Positions 31,804 through 40,046 of a stretch of 40,046 nt of DNA are shown piece after piece (within the stretch, counting starts at the first letter, position 1; every line of letters starts with the position of its first letter). The notes beneath the pieces were generated by a model that worked only from the letters and a program-made list of their open reading frames with translations, had not been told where the DNA came from and did not search any database. Origin of the DNA: Clostridia bacterium (GTDB taxonomy: Bacteria > Bacillota_A > Clostridia > Oscillospirales > CAG-272); assembly GCA_017936125.1 (NCBI GenBank), contig JAGBGE010000009.1, positions 1 to 40,046 of the forward strand, in the 5' to 3' direction. Made by a program: the position numbers and the translations under genes.

Positions 31804-33402
31804 ATGGCTGATTTTGCATCCGAAATTAAAAGACGACGCACCTTTGCGATAATCTCTCACCCCGACGCGGGTAAGACGACATTAACTGAAAAATTCCTGC
31901 TTTACGGCGGCGCTATACAGTCTGCCGGCTCGGTAAAGGGTAAGCAGAATGATAAGCACGCGGTTTCCGACTGGATGGAGCTCGAGAAGCAGAGAGGTAT
32001 CTCGATTACCTCGTCGGTGCTTCAGTTCGAGTATGACGGCTACTGCATCAATATTCTCGACACCCCCGGACACCAGGACTTCTCCGAGGACACATATCGT
32101 ACGCTTATGGCGGCTGACTCGGCGGTAATGGTTATCGACGCGGCAAAGGGTATTGAGCCCCAGACCAGAAAGCTTTTCAAGGTCTGTGCTATGCGTGATA
32201 TTCCTATTTTTACCTTTATCAACAAGATGGACCGTGAGGCAAGAGACCCCTTCGATTTGCTCGACGAGCTTGAAACCGAGTTCGGCATCGCTACCTACGC
32301 TATGAACTGGCCTATCGGCTGCGGTCAGAAGTTCAAGGGAGTTTACGACCGTGATAAGCGCACGCTTCTTTCCTTCGGTGACTCGCACAGAGGCCGTGAC
32401 AGAATACACGGCATTGATCTTGATATTAACGATACTGACAAGCTCGATGAGCTTGTTGGTGAAAACCAGCGTATAGAGTTCTGTGAGCAGATTGAGCTGC
32501 TCGAGGGCGCAGGCGGTGACTTTGATCTTGAGAAGGTTCGCCACGGAAAGCTCTCTCCCGTGTTCTTCGGTTCCGCGCTTAACAACTTCGGCATTGAGCC
32601 CTTCCTTGAGCATTTCCTCAAGATGACCACCTCTCCGCTTCCCAGAGTCGCAGAGGGCGAGGTTATTGATCCGTTTGACGAGAATTTCTCCGCCTTCGTT
32701 TTTAAGATTCAGGCGAATATGAACAAGGCGCACCGCGACCGTATTGCCTTTATGCGTATCTGCTCGGGTAAGTTCGAGCGAGGCAAGGATTACTATCACG
32801 TTCAGGGACAGAAGGCGTTCCGTCTTTCGCAGCCTCAGCAGATGATGGCTTCCGAGCGTGAGGTTATCGACGAGGCGTATGCAGGCGATATTATCGGTGT
32901 ATTTGATCCCGGTATTTTCTCGATAGGCGACACCGTCTGCGAAAAGGGTAAAAAGATAAAATTCGAGGGTATTCCTACATTCGCACCCGAGCATTTTGCG
33001 CTCGTTGAGCAGGTTGACTCAATGAAGCGTAAGCAGTTTGCCAAGGGTATGAACCAGATAGCCCAAGAGGGTGCGATACAGATATTCTTCGAGCCTAATT
33101 CGGGTCTTGAGCGAGTTATCGTCGGCGTTGTCGGCGTGCTTCAGTTCGAGGTGCTTGAATACAGACTCAAGAGCGAGTACGGCTGCGACCTGCGCCGTAC
33201 CAATATGGGTTATAGCCAAATTCGCTGGATAGAGAACGAGGACCTCGATCCCAAGACCTTGAAGCTCTCGCACGATACCAAGTGGGTGCAGGACTTCAGA
33301 GGCAAGAATCTGCTCATCTTCACCAGCGAGTGGACTATACGCTGGGTGCTTGAGGATAACCCCGAGCTTCGCCTGGCGGAGTTCAGCAAAAACGACGAAT
33401 AA
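31804..33402 (+). CDS. prfC: Peptide chain release factor 3
   Basis: A 532-residue translational GTPase, the usual RF3 length. G1 is ISHPDAGKTT, the switch region has RGISITSSVLQF, G3 is DTPGHQDFSEDT and G4 is NKMD. RF3 removes RF1/RF2 from the ribosome after peptide release. The ATG at 31804 is preferred over an upstream in-frame ATG at 31759 because AAAGGA precedes it and the protein then begins MADFASEIKRRRTFAIISHPD, as RF3 proteins do. It heads a probable prfC-trmB-radC-DUF554 unit. Confidence 0.96.
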   Translation: MADFASEIKRRRTFAIISHPDAGKTTLTEKFLLYGGAIQSAGSVKGKQNDKHAVSDWMELEKQRGISITSSVLQFEYDGYCINILDTPGHQDFSEDTYRTLMAADSAVMVIDAAKGIEPQTRKLFKVCAMRDIPIFTFINKMDREARDPFDLLDELETEFGIATYAMNWPIGCGQKFKGVYDRDKRTLLSFGDSHRGRDRIHGIDLDINDTDKLDELVGENQRIEFCEQIELLEGAGGDFDLEKVRHGKLSPVFFGSALNNFGIEPFLEHFLKMTTSPLPRVAEGEVIDPFDENFSAFVFKIQANMNKAHRDRIAFMRICSGKFERGKDYYHVQGQKAFRLSQPQQMMASEREVIDEAYAGDIIGVFDPGIFSIGDTVCEKGKKIKFEGIPTFAPEHFALVEQVDSMKRKQFAKGMNQIAQEGAIQIFFEPNSGLERVIVGVVGVLQFEVLEYRLKSEYGCDLRRTNMGYSQIRWIENEDLDPKTLKLSHDTKWVQDFRGKNLLIFTSEWTIRWVLEDNPELRLAEFSKNDE

Positions 33403-33408
33403 TTACTG

Positions 33409-33432
33409 TTTTGCAAACAATTATTTGCAAAA
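33409..33432. repeat. Inverted repeat between prfC and trmB
   Basis: TTTTGCAAA (33409-33417) and TTTGCAAAA (33424-33432) are perfect complements with a 6-base loop. It could be a weak attenuator or regulator site; no T-tract follows. Confidence 0.45.
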
Positions 33433-33468
33433 TAAAGCATTTTTACAAGAAAGCGGTGTAAAAGCACT

Positions 33469-34179
33469 ATGAGAATGCGAAAGAAAAAACATTCCGCAGA
33501 AAGACTTTCTGCGTGCGAGAAATATCTTTTCAAGCCTGATGGCAGACTCGACGAGCCTGCCGGGGCGATAGGCGAGGGACTTGACAAGGTTTACCTTGAG
33601 ATAGGTGCGGGCAAGGGCGGATTCGCCTGCGCTATGGCAGAGCGACATTCCGATGCTGCATACTTCGCTATGGAGAGGGTGACCGACTGCGTAGTGCTCT
33701 GCGCCGAGCGCGCGAGCTCGGGCGAGTTTGGCGAGCTTAACAATCTGCGCTTCGTTATTGATACCGCGGACAACCTTATGCATATTTTCGCTCCCGGTAC
33801 GGTCGATGCGATATTCCTCAACTTCTCTGACCCCTGGTCGAAGAAGGGATATGCTAAGCGACGCTTGACTCACAGACGCTATCTCGCGATGTATATGAAT
33901 CTGCTTCGTGACGGCGGTACTATCAATTTCAAGACCGACAACGTTGGACTCTTTGATTTCTCGCTCGAGGAGATAGAGGCTATGGGACTCACTCCCGACG
34001 TCGTGACTCGTGATCTCCACGCTTCCGAATGGAACGAGGGTAATATTATGACCGAATACGAGCGTAATTTCTCGGAGCAGGGAATGAAGATAAATATGTT
34101 AAGACTCACGAAGCCGGCAGGCTTCAATCACGAGGTTGCGCCCGAGTTTATCACCAAAAACGCGTTCCGACCTCAATAA
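33469..34179 (+). CDS. trmB: tRNA (guanine-N7-)-methyltransferase
   Basis: A 236-residue class I SAM-dependent methyltransferase that makes m7G46 in tRNA. It has LEIGAGKGGFA (SAM binding), the FLNFSDPWSKKGYAKRR motif typical of TrmB, a following HRRYL, and the C-terminal SEWNEGNIMTEYERNF segment. The length is normal. The ribosome binding site is weak, and an ATG two codons further is also possible. It lies 66 bases after prfC and 21 before radC. Confidence 0.94.
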   Translation: MRMRKKKHSAERLSACEKYLFKPDGRLDEPAGAIGEGLDKVYLEIGAGKGGFACAMAERHSDAAYFAMERVTDCVVLCAERASSGEFGELNNLRFVIDTADNLMHIFAPGTVDAIFLNFSDPWSKKGYAKRRLTHRRYLAMYMNLLRDGGTINFKTDNVGLFDFSLEEIEAMGLTPDVVTRDLHASEWNEGNIMTEYERNFSEQGMKINMLRLTKPAGFNHEVAPEFITKNAFRPQ

Positions 34180-34200
34180 TTTTACGAAAAAGGAGCTCTT

Positions 34201-35610
34201 ATGGAAAACTACATAGAAGACAGTCGTATCCATGAGGGTCACAGACAGCGTATGCGCTCGAAGCTCCTCGCATACGGACAGCGCATATTCGATACGTACG
34301 AGCTGCTTGAAATGCTGCTATATCACGTCATTCCATATAAGGACACTAACCCGATTTCAAAGCGTCTGCTTGCTGCGTTCGGCGGTCTTGATGGAGTATT
34401 CTGCGCCGAGCGCGAGGCTCTTACCGCTATTTCGGGCGTGGGAGAGAGAACGGCAGATTTTATACTGCTCGTGTCCGAGCTTTCCTCGATTATAGGCGCG
34501 GAGTTTACCCCTGCTCGCCATGAGGATTTTTCAAATTACGATAGAGTCGGCGAATATCTCGTGGACTATTATCAAGGTCAAAGAGATCAGTCGGTTATCG
34601 CGCTGCTCTTTGATAATAATATGCAACTAATCGAGCTGAAAAAGCTCTATGACATCGAGTACGAATCGGCTGGAATAAGGCCAAAGGCATTTATTGACGC
34701 GGCGCTTTCTGCGCGTGCTGCGGTGGTTATTTCGGCGCACAATCACATTCACGGTCCGTTTTGCCCATCTCCGGGTGATAGGGCTACTAACGCAGTGATT
34801 ACAGAGTCACTCTCCTTGGCAGGAGTACTGCACGCGGAGCATTACGTTGTCTGCGGAGATAGTTATCAAGGAATGGGTTCTACGCATGGAATAACAAAAA
34901 GTCTCTTTCAGCCCAACGCTGCCGAGCAGTTCCTTAAGAGCATACCGAGCTCCGAGACTCTTGATTCAGCGGAGGAAATATATCCGCCGGCTGACGCGAG
35001 ATATAACACCCGTTATTTCGATTATCTTGCCTCGCTTCTCCAGCCGCTTGAGGGCAAAAGGGCGAGAAAAACTGCTCATCTTCTGTTATCAAAATTTTTG
35101 ACTATTGAGAATATGCTTTGCGCTTCCGAGCATACGCTGGTATCTGCGTTCTCAGAGAGAATCGCCTTCTTCGTGAAGCTGCTTGGATACGTAACGTCGA
35201 GGCGCGCAACAGACAAATTTGCTTTCGGACGCAAGTATACAAAAGCTGATATATCAGAATATCTCAAGGCGCTTTACATCGGCGAATCCGTTGAGAAGGT
35301 ATATTTGCTTACCTTTGACGGCCGCGGTAGACTTAGTGGCTGCGAGCTGCTCGGCGAGGGAACTGTAAATGTATCCGAGGTTATGCCGAGAAAGGCGATA
35401 GAGATTGCTTTCAATAAATCTGCGCGTTCGGTTTCGATAGCGCATAATCATCCTCTCGGCAAGGCGAAGGCTTCGCCTGTGGACGTTAAATTTACTAATT
35501 CATTCACAAGCCTTTTCAGCACCTGCGATATAACGTTCGCTAATCATTATATCGTCGCAGGACAGCTCTGTCACATAATGGATGTTGGTGTTATGAAATA
35601 CGACGATTGA
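34201..35610 (+). CDS. Double-length RadC family protein (two JAB/MPN domains)
   Basis: At 469 residues this is about twice the usual RadC size (about 225). The first half has the RadC N-terminal region (HRQRMRSK, a helix-hairpin-helix-like SGVGERTA) and a JAMM site H180-N-H182...S190-P-G-D193. The second half repeats the plan: a helical region, then a JAMM site H415-N-H417...S425-P-V-D428. Both keep the HxH-x7-SxxD spacing, so both could bind metal. The second copy is only distantly similar to the first, which points to an old duplication. RadC's biochemical role is not settled. AAGGAG precedes the ATG. Neighbours are trmB and DUF554. Confidence 0.88.
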   Translation: MENYIEDSRIHEGHRQRMRSKLLAYGQRIFDTYELLEMLLYHVIPYKDTNPISKRLLAAFGGLDGVFCAEREALTAISGVGERTADFILLVSELSSIIGAEFTPARHEDFSNYDRVGEYLVDYYQGQRDQSVIALLFDNNMQLIELKKLYDIEYESAGIRPKAFIDAALSARAAVVISAHNHIHGPFCPSPGDRATNAVITESLSLAGVLHAEHYVVCGDSYQGMGSTHGITKSLFQPNAAEQFLKSIPSSETLDSAEEIYPPADARYNTRYFDYLASLLQPLEGKRARKTAHLLLSKFLTIENMLCASEHTLVSAFSERIAFFVKLLGYVTSRRATDKFAFGRKYTKADISEYLKALYIGESVEKVYLLTFDGRGRLSGCELLGEGTVNVSEVMPRKAIEIAFNKSARSVSIAHNHPLGKAKASPVDVKFTNSFTSLFSTCDITFANHYIVAGQLCHIMDVGVMKYDD

Positions 35611-35630
35611 ATCGTCATTTGGAGGATAAA

Positions 35631-36371
35631 ATGCCATTTTTGGGAACTTTAGTTAACTTTTTAGCCGTTTTAGTGTGCGGAATCATAGGTACGCTCATCA
35701 AAAAAGGCGTGCCGAAAAGAATCAGTGATGCCGTTATGTCTTCTATGGCGGTATGCGTTATTTACATAGGAATTGACGGTGTAATGGAGGCTGCTCCCAC
35801 GCTGGTTGAGGGCGCGTTTTTATCGAACGGTCTTATCAAGGCTTTGATAATGATTCTTTCGATGGCTGTCGGTACGCTTCTCGGCGAGCTGATAAATTTT
35901 GATAAATGGGTGAACCGTCTCGGAGAGATTCTCGAGAAGAAGTTTGCAAAGGACGGAGAGCAGGGCAGCTTCGCCAAGGGCTTTGTATCGTGCAGTCTGC
36001 TTTTCTGCGTTGGCGCAATGACTGTTAACGGTGCGTTCCAGGATGCGATGGGCAAGCCTGATTTGCTTCTTGCGAAGGCTGTAATCGACGGAATAGTTTG
36101 CTTTATGATGGCTTCGACTCTCGGTATCGGCTGCGCGTTCTCTTCATTCTTCGTGCTTATATATCAAGGCGCGCTTTCGCTTCTTGGCTATTTCCTCGCG
36201 GGTGCTTTGCCCGCGACCTCGATAAGCTATATGTCGATGACGGGCTCGCTGATAATCATTCTTATCGGTACTAACGTGCTTGGCTGCACGAAGGTAAAGA
36301 CCGCGAATATGACGCCCGCGATATTCCTGCCCGCGCTGATAGCACCGCTTATCGCGCTTATGCTTGGTTAA
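35631..36371 (+). CDS. DUF554 family membrane protein
   Basis: A 246-residue hydrophobic protein with about six or seven helices, related to YdfK/YqgA (DUF554): N-terminal GTLVNFLAVLVCGIIGTLIKKGVPKR, a central soluble loop with FDKWVNRLGEIL, then FVSCSLLFCVGAMTVNGAFQD. The function of the family is unknown; transport is often suggested. The ATG at 35631 follows GGAGG. It is the last gene of the prfC unit. Confidence 0.88.
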   Translation: MPFLGTLVNFLAVLVCGIIGTLIKKGVPKRISDAVMSSMAVCVIYIGIDGVMEAAPTLVEGAFLSNGLIKALIMILSMAVGTLLGELINFDKWVNRLGEILEKKFAKDGEQGSFAKGFVSCSLLFCVGAMTVNGAFQDAMGKPDLLLAKAVIDGIVCFMMASTLGIGCAFSSFFVLIYQGALSLLGYFLAGALPATSISYMSMTGSLIIILIGTNVLGCTKVKTANMTPAIFLPALIAPLIALMLG

Positions 36372-36409
36372 AGGCGGCTGAAAAAACGAATATTTCCTAC
36401 ATTAGTATT

Positions 36410-36448
36410 AAAAGAGCAAAGCGATGAAAAACGAGCTTTGCTCTTTTT
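36410..36448 (+). terminator. Rho-independent terminator of the prfC-DUF554 unit
   Basis: AAAAGAGCAAAGC pairs with GCTTTGCTCTTTT around a 12-base loop and is followed by more T residues. Confidence 0.93.
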
Positions 36449-36529
36449 CTGCCCCAGAATAACTTTTGAAGTTTGAAAACGCAAAAGCAGTACTAAAAGC
36501 ACAAAAAAATAAAAAATTCAAAAAAGCTC

Positions 36530-36557
36530 TTGACAAATCAAAAAAGTATGTTATAAT
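36530..36557 (+). promoter_or_regulatory. Promoter of rpoB
   Basis: TTGACA at 36530-36535, a 16-base spacer and TATAAT at 36552-36557. It lies after a strong terminator, so rpoB has its own transcription start here. Confidence 0.85.
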
Positions 36558-36563
36558 ATTAAA

Positions 36564-36731
36564 ATGCATTATACTTGCATTTTTCTTTGGGGGATTTCTG
36601 CCCTTTTTTCAGGGTAAAATCGGCAAAAACACCAAAAAATCCCAAATAAATTTGCACATCTTGCCCAAAACGGCAAAATTCGCTTCGGCGACAAGACTCA
36701 GAAAATTTTCAGGAATGGAGTGATTCTATTT
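36564..36731 (+). ncRNA. rpoB 5' leader with possible structure
   Basis: About 168 bases of untranslated leader. TTTGGG-GG-ATTT (36586-36597) can pair with AAATCCCAAA (36637-36646), leaving a 2-base bulge, and encloses CCC/GGG at 36601-36614. The overlapping short frame starting at 36466 spans the promoter and lacks a ribosome binding site, so I do not call it a gene. Confidence 0.4.
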
Positions 36732-39700
36732 ATGACGCTAAAACCCCGGAAGCTTGGCACTAACGTAAGACAGAGCTTTTCTAAGATTGAAGCAGCAACA
36801 GAAATGCCGAATCTTATTGAGGTGCAGAAGGACTCGTACGAGTGGTTTCTCAGAGAGGGACTTAACGAGGTTCTTCGTGACGTTTCTCCCATAGTTGATT
36901 ACACCGGTAATCTGTCTATCGAGTTCACCGACTACACTATTGATCCTACCCCCAGATATCCCGTTGAGGAGTGTAAGGACAGGTCGGTTACCTACGATGC
37001 GCATATGAAGGTTGGAGTCCGTCTTGTGAACAAGGCTACGGGTGAGCTCAAGACCGCCCAGATCTTCCTTGGCGATTTCCCGCTTATGACCGATAACGGT
37101 ACCTTCGTTATCAACGGTGCAGAGCGCGTTATCGTTTCGCAGCTCGTTCGTTCCCCCGGAATGTACTATGCTGACGAGGTTGATAAGCAGGGTAAGCACA
37201 ACTTTACCGCCACCGTTATTCCTTACAGAGGAGCGTGGCTTGAATATGAAACCGACGCTGCCGGTATATTCTACGTAAAGATTGACAAGAACCGCAAGAT
37301 TCCGATCAGTACGCTTATCAGAGCTCTCTCTGCTCCCGGTGAGGATAACGACGAGGCTATCCTTGCTATGTTCGGCAACGAGGAAATGCTTAAGGCAACT
37401 CTCGTTAAAGACGAGTGCAATACTCTTGCAGAGGAGAACGGTACTACCTACCGTGAAGAAGCTCTTAAGGAGATATACAAGAAGCTCCGTCCCGGCGAGC
37501 CCCCTCACGTAGAGAGCGCTGAAATACTTGTTAATAATATGTTCTTCGACCCCAAGAGATACGACCTTGCTCCCGTTGGACGTTATAAGTACAACAGGAA
37601 GGTTGCTCTCGCGAGAAGAATCGAGGGCTTCACCCTTGCGGAGACGGTTGTTAACCCTCTCACCGGTGAGATAGTTCTCGAGGCGGGCGAGAAGATTACC
37701 CGTGAGGCTGCTATCGCTATTGAGAACAGCCTTGTAAACGAGGTTATCGTTAAGACCGAGACCGAAAGAGAGGTTAAGGTATTCGGTAACAACACCGTGC
37801 TTCCCGAGCTCGTGCTTGGCTATGATCTTACCGATTGCGGCGTTAAGGCAGGCGAGAAGGTTAGATACGGTATTCTCTCCGAGATTATCGCAGAGTCGGA
37901 GTCCGAGGGCTTCGAGGGCGAGGCTAAAGAGAGATTCATCAAGAAGCGTGTTGTTGAGAGATTTGCAGAGCTTTCTCCCAAGCACATTACCAAGGAGGAT
38001 ATCTTCGCCTCTATCAACTACATCTTCTGCCTTACTCACGGCATTGGCAATACCGACGATATCGACCATCTCGGCAACAGACGTCTTCGCTGCGTAGGCG
38101 AGCTTTTGCAGAACCAGCTCCGTATCGGTATGTCCAGAATGGACAAGAACATCAAGGAGAGAATGGCTACTCACGACGCTGACGATCTTCGCCCCGAGGC
38201 GCTTATCAACACCCGTCCCGTAGCTACCGCTATACGCGAGTTCTTCGGCTCTTCGCCTCTTTCTCAGTTCATGGACCAGAACAACCCTCTTGCCGAACTT
38301 ACTCACAAGCGCCGTCTTTCCGCGCTTGGTCCCGGCGGTCTCTCGAGAGACAGAGCGTCATTCGAGGTTCGTGACGTTCACTATACTCACTACGGCAGAA
38401 TCTGTCCCGTAGAAACACCCGAAGGTCCTAACATCGGTCTTATCTCCTACCTTGCGTCCTACGCAAAGATCAGCGATTACGGCTTCCTCAAGGCTCCTTA
38501 CAGAATCGTTGATAAGAAGACCGGACGCGTTACCGACGAGGTTGTATACCTCACCGCTGACGAGGAGGACAACAACGTTGTTGCTCAGGCTAACGAGAAG
38601 CTTGACGAGAACGGTTATTTCGTAAACAAGAAGGTTATCTGCCGACTCAACACCGAGTACATTGAGGTTGAGCCCACGGACGTTGACCTTATGGACGCTT
38701 GTCCTCAGATGGCTGTATCTGTTGCGGCAGGCTGTATTCCCTTCCTTGAGAACGACGACAACACCCGTGCGCTCATGGGTTCGAACATGCAGAAGCAGGC
38801 TGTGCCTCTTATGGTTACCGACTCGCCTATCGTTGCGACAGGTATGGAGTATAAGGCAGCAGTTGACTCCGGTGCGGTAGTCGTTGCGAAGGAAGCCGGT
38901 ATCGTAGAGCGCGCTGCGGGCGAGGAAATTATTATTCGCACCGACTCGGGCAGAATGGATACCTATCACCTTATCAAGTTCAAGCGCTCCAACCAGGGCA
39001 CTTGCGTAAACCAGCGCCCCATCATCAACGAGGGCGATAGAGTAGAGGCCGGACAGGTTATCGCAGACGGTCCTGCAACTCAGGGCGGTGAGATCTCGCT
39101 CGGTAAGAACGCACTTATCGGATTTATGACCTGGGAGGGTTATAACTACGAGGACGCGGTTCTTCTTAACGAGAAGCTCGTTCGCGAGGATATGTATACC
39201 TCTATTCACATTGAAAAGTTCACTAAAGAGGCTCGTGACACCAAGCTTGGTGCGCAGGAGATCACCCGTGAGGTTCCCAACGTCGGTGATGACGCTCTCA
39301 AAAATCTCGATGCTAACGGTATCATCAGAATCGGTACCGAGGTGCGCCCCGGTGATATTCTCGTAGGTATGGTAACTCCCAAGGGTGAGACCGAGCTTAC
39401 TCCTGAGGAAAGACTTCTTCGTGCGATCTTCGGTGAGAAGGCGCGTGAGGTTAAGGATTCCTCGCTTAAGATGCGTCACGGCGAATACGGCGTAGTCGTT
39501 GACGTCAAGATTTACGACCGTTCCAACTCCGACGAGCTCGCTCCCGGCGTAAACAAGGTTGTTCACGTTTACGTTGCGCAGAAGAGAAAGATCTCCGTCG
39601 GTGACAAGATGGCAGGCCGTCACGGTAACAAGGGTGTCGTTTCGAGAATTCTTCCTCCCGAGGATATGCCCTTCCTTGCAGACGGTACTCCGCTTGATAT

Positions 39701-40046
39701 CGTTCTTAACCCGCTGGGCGTTCCTTCACGTATGAATATCGGTCAGGTGCTTGAGGTGCATCTCGGTATCGCGTGCAGAAAGCTTGGCATTAAAATAATG
39801 ACACCCGTATTTGACGGCGCAAAGGAGACCGATATTCTCGAGCTTCTCCGCCAGGCCAAGTACACCCGTGACATCCGCCCCGACGAGAGCGTACGCGGTA
39901 AGGCTGTATTCATGGAGGTTGTTCGCGAGGACGGCAAGATGGATCTTCAGCGCGTAGACCAGTCGATAGTTGACGATGATGAGAAGCTTCGCAACCTTAT
40001 GAAGACTCAGTTGCTCAAGGTTATTGACGGTAAGGTTACTCTTTAC
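36732..40046 (+). CDS. rpoB: DNA-directed RNA polymerase beta subunit (5' part)
   Basis: The frame is open to the right edge (1105 codons visible). It shows the N-terminal beta lobe ([20 protein letters not shown]), [19 protein letters not shown], the rifampicin region [20 protein letters not shown] followed by SALGPGGL, then [17 protein letters not shown], and near the end [16 protein letters not shown]. The residues commonly mutated in rifampicin resistance (the D, H and S of that region) are wild type. rpoB is not preceded by rplJ-rplL here, as it normally is in Clostridia; DUF554 and a terminator lie upstream. GGAATGGAG precedes the ATG. Confidence 0.97.
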   Translation, partial: MTLKPRKLGTNVRQSFSKIEAATEMPNLIEVQKDSYEWFLREGLNEVLRDVSPIVDYTGNLSIEFTDYTIDPTPRYPVEECKDRSVTYDAHMKVGVRLVNKATGELKTAQIFLGDFPLMTDNGTFVINGAERVIVSQLVRSPGMYYADEVDKQGKHNFTATVIPYRGAWLEYETDAAGIFYVKIDKNRKIPISTLIRALSAPGEDNDEAILAMFGNEEMLKATLVKDECNTLAEENGTTYREEALKEIYKKLRPGEPPHVESAEILVNNMFFDPKRYDLAPVGRYKYNRKVALARRIEGFTLAETVVNPLTGEIVLEAGEKITREAAIAIENSLVNEVIVKTETEREVKVFGNNTVLPELVLGYDLTDCGVKAGEKVRYGILSEIIAESESEGFEGEAKERFIKKRVVERFAELSPKHITKEDIFASINYIFCLTHGIGNTDDIDHLGNRRLRCVGELLQNQLRIGMSRMDKNIKERMATHDADDLRPEALINTRPVATAIREFFGSSPLSQFMDQNNPLAELTHKRRLSALGPGGLSRDRASFEVRDVHYTHYGRICPVETPEGPNIGLISYLASYAKISDYGFLKAPYRIVDKKTGRVTDEVVYLTADEEDNNVVAQANEKLDENGYFVNKKVICRLNTEYIEVEPTDVDLMDACPQMAVSVAAGCIPFLENDDNTRALMGSNMQKQAVPLMVTDSPIVATGMEYKAAVDSGAVVVAKEAGIVERAAGEEIIIRTDSGRMDTYHLIKFKRSNQGTCVNQRPIINEGDRVEAGQVIADGPATQGGEISLGKNALIGFMTWEGYNYEDAVLLNEKLVREDMYTSIHIEKFTKEARDTKLGAQEITREVPNVGDDALKNLDANGIIRIGTEVRPGDILVGMVTPKGETELTPEERLLRAIFGEKAREVKDSSLKMRHGEYGVVVDVKIYDRSNSDELAPGVNKVVHVYVAQKRKISVGDKMAGRHGNKGVVSRILPPEDMPFLADGTPLDIVLNPLGVPSRMNIGQVLEVHLGIACRKLGIKIMTPVFDGAKETDILELLRQAKYTRDIRPDESVRGKAVFMEVVREDGKMDLQRVDQSIVDDDEKLRNLMKTQLLKVIDGKVTLY

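Noticed and set aside
36466..36723. 85-codon plus-strand frame before rpoB
   Set aside because: It runs across the terminator-promoter region, starts at TTG without a ribosome binding site and is lysine-rich because of A-tracts.
36738..39623. Two long minus-strand frames opposite rpoB
   Set aside because: Antisense shadows of a highly conserved housekeeping gene.

Overview
The window looks like a chromosomal segment of an uncultured, probably gut-dwelling, anaerobic member of the Clostridia (Bacillota). The evidence is strong AAGGAG-type ribosome binding sites, near-consensus TTGACA-17-TATAAT promoters, Gram-positive style lipoproteins and membrane-anchored glycosidases instead of periplasmic systems, and Cys-rich surface repeats of a kind I associate with such genomes. 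The placement is inference from content; no rRNA gene or other decisive marker is complete here (rpoB runs off the right edge).

Layout. Positions 1-1.6 kb: the AT-rich end of another locus (a truncated zinc-ribbon membrane protein, a CPBP-family intramembrane protease, and a small Xre-type regulator on the minus strand). Positions 1.6-22 kb: a large glycan-degradation region. It holds a three-gene operon (Cys-rich/CBM lipoprotein, domain-swapped membrane GH3, second CBM lipoprotein), a lipoprotein phosphoesterase, a canonical GH3, a HAD hydrolase plus NagZ-like GH3 pair, a second domain-swapped membrane GH3 with a strong promoter and structured leader, and a GH2. Positions 22-26 kb: a GPH-type sugar symporter, UDP-galactopyranose mutase and a GT2 in one operon, then a ZIP metal transporter. 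Positions 26.7-27.1 kb: a hairpin-dense, MITE-like element with perfect 18-bp terminal inverted repeats, lying exactly between the stop codons of two convergent genes. Positions 27-31.6 kb: an M6-like lipoprotein metalloprotease, two SDR oxidoreductases and a HAD phosphatase. Positions 31.7-40 kb: housekeeping genes (prfC, trmB, an unusual double-length radC, DUF554) and the 5' three-quarters or so of rpoB.

How the genes may work together (inference): the two CBM lipoproteins would hold glycan at the outer membrane face next to GH3 enzymes tethered at both ends. Released oligosaccharides could enter through the GPH symporter and be finished in the cytoplasm by the GH3, NagZ-like GH3 and GH2 enzymes. 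The two membrane-GH3 transcription units both carry a small CAGGTAAA(A/G)CCTG hairpin next to the Shine-Dalgarno sequence, which suggests shared post-transcriptional control. No CRISPR array, rRNA, tRNA or prophage was seen. The most unusual items are the hairpin-array element (26672-27056), the doubly anchored domain-swapped GH3 system with its lipoproteins, the paired leaders, and the tandem RadC.
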